DNA of 64,000 nucleotides. It comes from Pisolithus tinctorius. Its lineage: Eukaryota > Basidiomycota > Agaricomycetes > Boletales > Pisolithaceae. A program made the position numbers and the translations under genes. The notes under the pieces were generated by a model that made no database searches, had not been told where the DNA came from, and worked only from the letters and a program-made list of their open reading frames with translations. This document shows, piece after piece, positions 58,002-64,000 of the stretch (the first letter of the stretch is position 1; the number at the start of each line of letters is the position of its first letter). Where the stretch lies: the NCBI GenBank assembly GCA_024663395.1, contig JANFAH010000050.1, positions 124,001 through 188,000 on the forward strand, written 5' to 3'.

Positions 58002-59132
58002 ATGACATCCAGCGCAGAACCTACCGATAGAGCCGGAGGGCAGTCCGTGATGGCCGCCGTCGATGCTGCCTTGGATTCAAACGCAGTAGATGATGCGACA
58101 GAGGTTTCCACAGAGAGCGGCATGCCCCCAGCACTAGCCAAAATTGTAGAAGATCTAAAGCAGAGCGACGTGGCATTTTATGCGGCCACACCGAATATCG
58201 CGAGTCGAGGTGAATTTTTCATGGGGGGCCCATCCGGCGATGTAGCAGTCGTTAAAGGGAGTGGGGACGACATTGTCGAGATGATACTCAGCGGTATCTT
58301 CGAAATCGACCGTCAGGGCTTTTTTATGGGACCTGAGGGGGGCTTTTTTCCATCAAATGCATTCAACAAGGAGTTTGTTGACACGAAGCTGTCGTGCAAT
58401 CTAATCGCTGTTCGGCGCGATTCTGTATACGGTGCAAGCCGACATGACTTCCCAGCAGTCGTGGCTAACTTGCGAGCCTTAGAGAAGCTCATTCCGTCAC
58501 GAAAGGGTGAGACCATACTCTCGTGCGTGCGGGAAGCCCGTGGCCAGGTTTGCATTCGCCTGAATCACACGCTTTTTGTGGTACGCCTGTTTATCTCGCT
58601 GGTGACAACAACACTGAGACCAATCTCCAGACTAAAAACATGAACACCGATCCCGAAACAGCCGTTGACGATGGTGGGTTGAGGTGACCAGTTGGCAAGG
58701 CTAATGCTGACGCTGTCAACAGAGATGAGGACGACGGACTGGCCAGTGCAAGAGCGCCTGAAAGGGGCTCTCGCGCGTGCAGCCGAGACACACAATATCT
58801 CACCTCTTCCAGTCTTTGATCTCCATGGCGAGAGTATCGACCCATCGGATTACACTCGCAAGCTCTCCGGCGCCATCGTTCGGGCGCGCTTTGCGCTGAT
58901 GCACTACTCAATCGGCGGGGACAAGAAGTCTGTCTTCATGGCTGTCGTTCGTGACATGGTCGTCCTGCGAGAGCCTGTTGCTGCTCCTGTGAATCCACTG
59001 AAGCGAGGGTGCGGGATCGGAGAGAGCGGCGTCAGTAGTTCGGGCAACAGGCCGTCGAAAAATGCACGCAGGGTGTGTCGATCACTGCAATCCATGCCAT
59101 CACCCGCTAATGATGACCACCTACAGATGTAA
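58002..59132 (+). CDS. Helitron passenger gene, hypothetical protein
   Basis: It is divergent from the helicase gene, with ATGs only 174 bp apart. The first exon starts at 58002 (MTSSAEPTDRAGG) and runs with segments GEFFMGGPSGDVAVVKGSG and GFFMGPEGGFFPSNAF. Near 58572 a T5 run is followed by coding-like sequence in another frame (YLAGDNNTETNLQTKNMN), so either a one-base frameshift or an unseen intron lies there. A 49-nt GTGGGT...CAACAG intron (58674-58722) then joins in frame to MRTTDWPVQERLKG, LPVFDLHGESIDPSDY and a Ser/Arg-rich end at 59132. I recognise no domain. Similar proteins may be common passengers of mushroom Helitrons, but that is memory only. Confidence 0.55.
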
Positions 59133-59488
59133 GTAGCATAAAGGAAGATGATGTGTAACGTCGAATATCGCAGTAAACAGAAAGGCATGATGTCGTACAG
59201 TGTGTAGAATTGAATGGAGGCGCACTTGATGCAGATCGATCGTTTAATATAATATCGGTCAACGCGACGTACGACCATACAGCGATGGGCAACAATGCAC
59301 GTAAAAGCCCGAGTACATCCACAACATTGCAGTTGCCCTACATACAAATCCGTCGTCGTTTGTGTCTCTTGAGTGAGAAAAAATCTCAGTCAGACTCCTC
59401 TTCAACCTCTACAAGGGCGCTCCTCCTTTCAATAAGCAAACCACTGGGGCAAAGACAATGAGAGGAGGTCGAAGATTTGTGAGCAGAC
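59133..59488. other. Short spacer inside the Helitron, no gene seen
   Basis: Lies between the convergent ends of the 58002 plus gene and the 59489 minus gene. No coherent ORF. Confidence 0.6.
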
Positions 59489-60424
59489 TTACGACTCATC
59501 GTCGATCACGAGCATGCGCGGTCGTTGGAACACGGCGTCCATCCCACAGACCATGCCCCCCAACGTCCAGTGTAGGTCCAGGACGCCCAGATGGCCGAAA
59601 AATTGTGGCTGTGTCACAGTGACACACGGAAACGTCTCTGGATCAACCCACATACAGCCTCCATCTGTCACAGCACGAGTCTTGTTGCGACACGCATACC
59701 TGAACCTATGAGACTTGACACACGGTTCGAATGTGAAACCACGCGACATGTATTTTCGCAGCGGGGCAATGGCCTTGCGGTGCAGTCCACCGTTATAGAG
59801 GAGCGTGGGATTGACATGAGAGCGCGCCCGCATTGTAAGAGCAGGATAAGCACAGAATATGCGATCCGCGGAGACAAAGTTCATGACAGCAGTGGTGTGA
59901 AACTGGAAAACAGGTGCGATGGAGGCAGCGTTCACAGAGACGATGACATCAATCTTGTAGCGACCCTTCGAGAAAGCGTGAACAGAATGGATCGAGGTCC
60001 CTGCATACATGGCCACATCCACAGAAGCAGGCTCGTGCAGACGATATCCCTGACCAACCAAAAGACGGGCTATGAGGTTCTCCGACCGAAAGGGTACATA
60101 GATGTCTAGGTCGGTAGGAAGCCACGAGGTAGAATATGAATGGCTGGCCGGCAATAAAAGATGCAAGGCCGTAGATCCCGAAACAACACCATCACAGGTG
60201 CGCAGGATGTCACGCAGGACAATCGGGTCGGCGAAAAAACCCCTCCCCATGTTTCGGATGCGAGTCTTGAGATGTTGCTGCGCCACCTCCGCATGAGCTC
60301 GACAAGTGGACGCAAGGTTGAACATGCCAAGAAGATCGCAGTGCCCAAGAACCTCGTTGACGATATCCAGATATGAAGGTGTCGTGCCCCACTGGGGGGC
60401 CATGAAGTTGATGGCGGTGGACAT
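59489..60424 (-). CDS. Helitron passenger gene: F-box-like + nucleotidyltransferase-fold protein
   Basis: The first ATG that fits a domain start is 60424 (MSTAINFMAPQW); the frame remains open upstream to 60649. Residues about 15-55 (YLDIVNEVLGHCDLLGMFNLASTCR) look like an F-box. The rest resembles a minimal nucleotidyltransferase fold: GSTALHLLLP (Gly-Ser motif), PTDLDIYVP (Asp-x-Asp), and RYKIDVIVS as a possible third Asp. About 311 residues. Such fungal proteins are mostly uncharacterised, and activity is inferred only from the three motifs. A splice-donor-like GTGAGC near 60518 and Cys pairs upstream suggest an additional 5' exon. Its presence within the Helitron boundaries implies capture. 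Confidence 0.65.
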   Translation of the reverse strand: MSTAINFMAPQWGTTPSYLDIVNEVLGHCDLLGMFNLASTCRAHAEVAQQHLKTRIRNMGRGFFADPIVLRDILRTCDGVVSGSTALHLLLPASHSYSTSWLPTDLDIYVPFRSENLIARLLVGQGYRLHEPASVDVAMYAGTSIHSVHAFSKGRYKIDVIVSVNAASIAPVFQFHTTAVMNFVSADRIFCAYPALTMRARSHVNPTLLYNGGLHRKAIAPLRKYMSRGFTFEPCVKSHRFRYACRNKTRAVTDGGCMWVDPETFPCVTVTQPQFFGHLGVLDLHWTLGGMVCGMDAVFQRPRMLVIDDES

Positions 60425-60976
60425 CGAATACGCTCGCCCCTCACATGCAACGCATGCTTTTGTATTCCAACCTAATAGGAGATCGGCATAGGAGCATAGA
60501 GGGGCTGAACGCGTGCTCACCTTAGGGGTTGGAATGGCGCAAAAAGTACGCCACCGATAGGGGGGGGCGCTGCGCACATCGCGACTGCTGTCATACACGT
60601 GGCAGTGGTGGCAGGCCAAATGTTGTGCCAGTGGAGGCCCAACGTGCACTCCGGGTTTGTCAAACTGCCATCAGAGGAATACATACTGCACAGAGAGCCT
60701 TAGGGTGTATGGTTCGACAGCCAATCTCCACGCGCAACGTAGTCGATTCAAAAGACAAGGGTGAACGTAATACACCAGTAAAAACGCATACTCCCTGTTA
60801 TCCTTGGCCCCCCAAGCGTCTCGACGCCATCAACGGCGTCAACCATGGCCAAAGTCGCCATACCGTCTTTGCGCCTTACCCACAACTACAGAGTCTCCGA
60901 AGCCACGACAGCCGGATATTGCCGGTCCACGCTACATCAAACATGAGCCTATGCGTCCAAACCTGAAGACGGACGC

Positions 60977-61462
60977 TTACATGTCCAAAACCTCCAACAA
61001 ATTTGCAATCTCATCCTCAGGACAAATACTGAGGGGACGGCCATTATCCGCCACCCGGACATATATGTACATGGCATTGTCACGGTCCTCCACATGGCGC
61101 AGCCAATCAAAGTAGACAACGTAGATGTCGTCCTCTACACGGACGTGCGTCGAGTCAATCATGGAATCGGGGGGAAAGAGGTTATGCACGTCGATGATTT
61201 CCACGTGGCACCGGGTGCACGCGCGAACACTAACGGCGAGAGGGCCGGAGCACGATCCAATGACGAATGCCCAGACGTGATATGGCGGGCTTGCACGGGA
61301 AATACTGTTCATGGTGGGAGGAATTTCGTGACGAGGTGGGCTGCGGAGAAGAACAAATACATACTGACTTGCAGAGGGGGGGCCCCTCTCGTCACGCATA
61401 AGGGGGGCTGACAATGCGACCTGCAATAAGACGTGGAAATGCGAGAGCCCCGAACAGGGCAT
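60977..61462 (-). CDS. Helitron hypothetical protein near the 5' end
   Basis: An open frame from ATG 61462 to 60977, 161 codons. The second half reads convincingly as protein (VYFDWLRHVEDRDNAMYIYV, then LSICPEDEIANLLEVLDM), with a Cys pair ACTRCH. It is the first gene after the Helitron 5' end. No domain recognised. The true start may be the internal ATG at 61315, or it may be spliced. Confidence 0.45.
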   Translation of the reverse strand: MPCSGLSHFHVLLQVALSAPLMRDERGPPSASQYVFVLLRSPPRHEIPPTMNSISRASPPYHVWAFVIGSCSGPLAVSVRACTRCHVEIIDVHNLFPPDSMIDSTHVRVEDDIYVVYFDWLRHVEDRDNAMYIYVRVADNGRPLSICPEDEIANLLEVLDM

Positions 61463-61705
61463 GGCTTTGCTCACCGTCGACACATTACCTCAAAGATCGA
61501 AGTCGGAAAGAGGCTCAGGCATCATTCACAGTGCAAGATGAGGGGGCGCGCACGTCGCGAGGTTGCCCATGGCGATACTTCGGATTGGCGTACTTCGGAT
61601 TGGCAGAGCTGCGGAGTGCCGTGCTGAGCCCCAAAATATGATAATCGCAGCAGACCAAAAAAACGTTACTGATTTCGGGCTGGAGTGACCTTGTAAACAA
61701 GGTGA

Positions 61706-64000
61706 TTGATTTCCGAATGCGGCAAAGAGAGAAACTACAATCATGTTATCAGAACTCTAAAATGGTAAAAAACTACCTGTACGAGCTCAACGAGCTATGG
61801 AACATGATCGGGGAGACCGACGAACGCACTAAGGTGCACAAGTTCTGGTCGGGACTCCGAAAGGAGCTCCAACGAGACCTATGGAAAGAAAAATTGAACC
61901 CGGAGATCTCATCACTAAAGAAGATCTCGGCATCCGCTGAGATCCTCGAAATTGCCCAGACTGTCGCTGGTGACTATACTCGTAGATCTAAGCGACGAAG
62001 GAGTAAGCATAGGGCGGTGGGAAGTGCGGCCGCATCACCAGAGAGTCCCGAACCTCACAAGTCAGGACACAAGCGAAGACGCGAAAGGAAGAGGAGATTT
62101 AAGGGCGAAGGCTATTGAAAGGAAGCCGCTACGCCCGATAATCACACCCCGGGAGGGAAACGCACCAGACGTCCGGACAGGCGGAAGCGTGATGCCCCTA
62201 AACTAAGCAAAGAAGAGCAAGAACGACATAAGGTGGAGGGCCTATGCTTCATCTGCCATAAGTCGGGGCATTTCTCGAGGAATTGTCCTGATCGTCAGAC
62301 CGTGCTCAATGCCAGCAAGTCCTCAGGCGTTACGAGTTTTGGTGTGGGTGTCGACTTCGGAGATATTGAGTGCCAACGTCAGTTGGCGAGTTCGTCTAGG
62401 CACGGCCCTGAGGTATCCTTGAACTTCATTCAGGCTCGAGGGCCTACGATCCAGGAAGATGATGGCGTACCTGATGATGATCTCCCAGACCTGGAGAGCG
62501 TCTCAGACGACGAAGACTACCGAACTAGCGATAGTACCATTCCCGAAGAAGAAGCCCCGAATGACGGAATACATGTCTACGCCTATAGGAGCAACCAGGC
62601 CCGTGGAATCTGGTGGGTGGGCACAAAACTAGGGCACCCCCTGGAGGACAGGGCCATGGAACGACTATCCGGGATCTGCTACCCCGGCGATGACCCGAAC
62701 TCGTTGCGCACTTATATGGACTCCCGATTCCTGGTCTATGATCTGATGGATGGCCGACACATGATTGTGGAAAGCGAACGAGATGTATTAGGCCCAGGAG
62801 ACGAGATTACAGTCGAAACGCACCTGCTAATGAACCCTGCTTTCCGACTTGATAGTTGGTACTGGTTTCGAAAGGGAGAACGCGCTGGTATCCCGAAAAC
62901 GGAACTGAGACGCCAAGAGCGCGCGCGGACCTGGAGATCAAACCCCATGGGACGCCCTATTGAGGACTGCATTATCGCTAAGCTCGAGGAGCACAGTCTT
63001 CAAATGCTGGAAGGGGGAAACTCAGGACGATTTGCGTGTGTTAGGGAAGATAAGACGACAATCGACGTACTTGACTATCACCTGGCGGCCCGCCTGGTCC
63101 TCCCGCTGGAAAGGATTTCCAGGCCAGACTTCGACGTCGTGCATTGGCATGCTAAGAGGCTGTTTCGCGTGTGTGTAGCCTTAACGAGCAGTGACCCCCT
63201 GGAGGAAGAAGACCCGGGGATCTGCGCACTATTCAAGAGCGCTGGAAACGATGAAACCAACGGGGTCGCAGATCAGTTGAAAGACGCACCGTATGACATG
63301 ATCCAGTTGAATGGCGTTAAGGTCCGCGATGAGGATAAGTTGACCCTACAGAGAAATTCCTCGATAGCCAAGGATTTCACGCGAAAGATACCGAAGCCTC
63401 TGGTGGTCGTCGTGCACGTGAACGGCCACCCGGCGCACGCGCTGATCGATACGGGATCGCTGGCTGATTTCATGTCAGTGACGCTTGCAGAACAATTGAA
63501 AGTGAAACGTATTTCGCTTGAGAAACCTCTCACCATTCAGCTCGCGGTTCAGGGCTCGCGGTCCAAGGTGAACTTCGGCACTAAGGCCCGTTTCCAATAT
63601 CAAGGGATTGACTGCGAACAATACTTCGATGTCATGAACTTGCAAAACTACGATCTGATCCTAGGGACACCGTTCCTCTATCAGCACAAAGTAATGGTGG
63701 GGTTACACTCGCCTAGAGTCGTTGTGGGAAGTGTTACGCCCACCGAGATGAAAGGAGCGCAGGTCTCAACCCTGGAATCACGCGCGATGGACGTTTACCA
63801 TGAGAACCTTGAGAAGGCAAGGAAGTACTTACAGGAATTAGCAAAGCCTCTATGCTCCCAAGTAGGAGCGACGGCCCTTCCCCCATTCCGAGCCATAAAT
63901 CACGAGATCCCACTGATAGATGAAAAGAAAATATACCCTTGGCGGCCATCTAGATGTCCAGAGGCGTTAAGACCTCTTTGGGCGGAAAAGAAAAACGCCT
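61706..64000 (+). CDS. Gag-Pol of element D, 3' part, runs off the window
   Basis: Coding resumes at 61706 in frame with 51741 and is open to 62115, where a single TGA (62116-62118) interrupts. The same frame is then open to the window end. Before the TGA: gag core end with NMIGETDERTKVHKFWSGL and basic tail. After it: zinc knuckle CFICHKSGHFSRNC (from 62245), an acidic region, a domain with WWVGTKLGHPLEDR of unknown role, and the aspartic protease ALIDTGSLADF with Asp at 63448. RT would follow beyond 64000. The TGA could be a mutation or a readthrough signal. Apart from the Helitron and this stop the element looks recent. Confidence 0.85.

Larger units (their letters stand above)
51742..61705 (-). 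mobile_element. Autonomous Helitron, about 9.96 kb
   Basis: Oriented leftward. The 5' end TCACCTTGTTTAC is at 61705 (preceded by A on the minus strand); the 3' end TTATTCTAG is at 51742 (followed by T). The insertion splits element D gag between A 51741 and T 61706 with no duplication, as Helitrons do. It contains a five-exon Rep-helicase gene and three further predicted genes. Just inside the 5' end, CACCTTGTTTAC reappears inverted about 40 nt from the 3' end (GTAAACAAGGTG), an asymmetric inverted repeat. The 3' hairpin is weaker than in the 228-bp copy because of one G to A change. Confidence 0.93.

Noticed and set aside
51742..61705. Helicase and DUF6570 frames as a host PIF1 gene
   Set aside because: They lie with a Rep/HUH domain between exact Helitron ends in a split gag gene.

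Overview
The window is nuclear DNA of a filamentous basidiomycete, most probably an Agaricomycete. The evidence is the 47-66 nt GT-AG introns in every spliced gene, several Ty3/gypsy families, a Helitron encoding a DUF6570 + Helitron_like_N + PIF1-type helicase protein, and OTT_1508-like deaminase/MYND genes of a kind seen in mushroom genomes. About 80% of the window is transposon-derived. I see no bacterial gene, tRNA, rRNA or CRISPR array.

Layout. (1) 1-7247: a young Ty3/gypsy chromovirus (element A), complete except that the window cuts its 5' LTR. It has gag, a -1 frameshift heptamer, a pol ending in a chromodomain, a spliced antisense gene with a Zn2Cys6-type cysteine cluster, and a 3' LTR. 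It is inserted in the integrase of an older element. (2) 7248-25725: decayed retroelements, nearly free of CpG. They include two copies of family B facing away from each other (7248-11994 minus, 16305-21358 plus), tandem remains of an element A relative around an LTR at 14446-15027, gag, LTR and antisense-gene fragments of other families, and short shared repeats. (3) 25726-35073: a nest readable from target-site duplications. A solo LTR of the element A family (duplication AGGTC) contains gypsy element C (AGACT) and a second solo LTR (GCCAG). Element C in turn contains a fold-back Tc1 element (TA) and a solo LTR of family B (CATTT). (4) 35669-37110: a four-exon phosphotransferase (APH/choline-kinase fold) gene. 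(5) 38194-48459: a tandem array of one pseudogene and two intact genes joining an OTT_1508-like deaminase domain to a MYND zinc finger. The last gene ends in a 57-bp minisatellite that encodes repeated hydrophobic segments. (6) 49355-64000: a 228-bp non-autonomous Helitron, then gypsy element D, whose gag is split by a complete autonomous Helitron of about 10 kb (51742-61705). The Helitron carries a five-exon Rep-helicase gene and at least two passenger genes. Element D's gag-pol resumes in frame at 61706 and runs off the window.

Themes. Elements A, B and C each have a primer site two bases inside the LTR that is complementary to a site inside their own LTR, at the expected transcript start in A and C; this fits Tf1-style self-priming. 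Loss of CpG to TpG/CpA gives a relative age for each layer and explains most broken frames. The deaminase/MYND genes and the Helitron have normal CpG content and open frames once introns are removed. All protein assignments come from motifs read by eye, without database searches.
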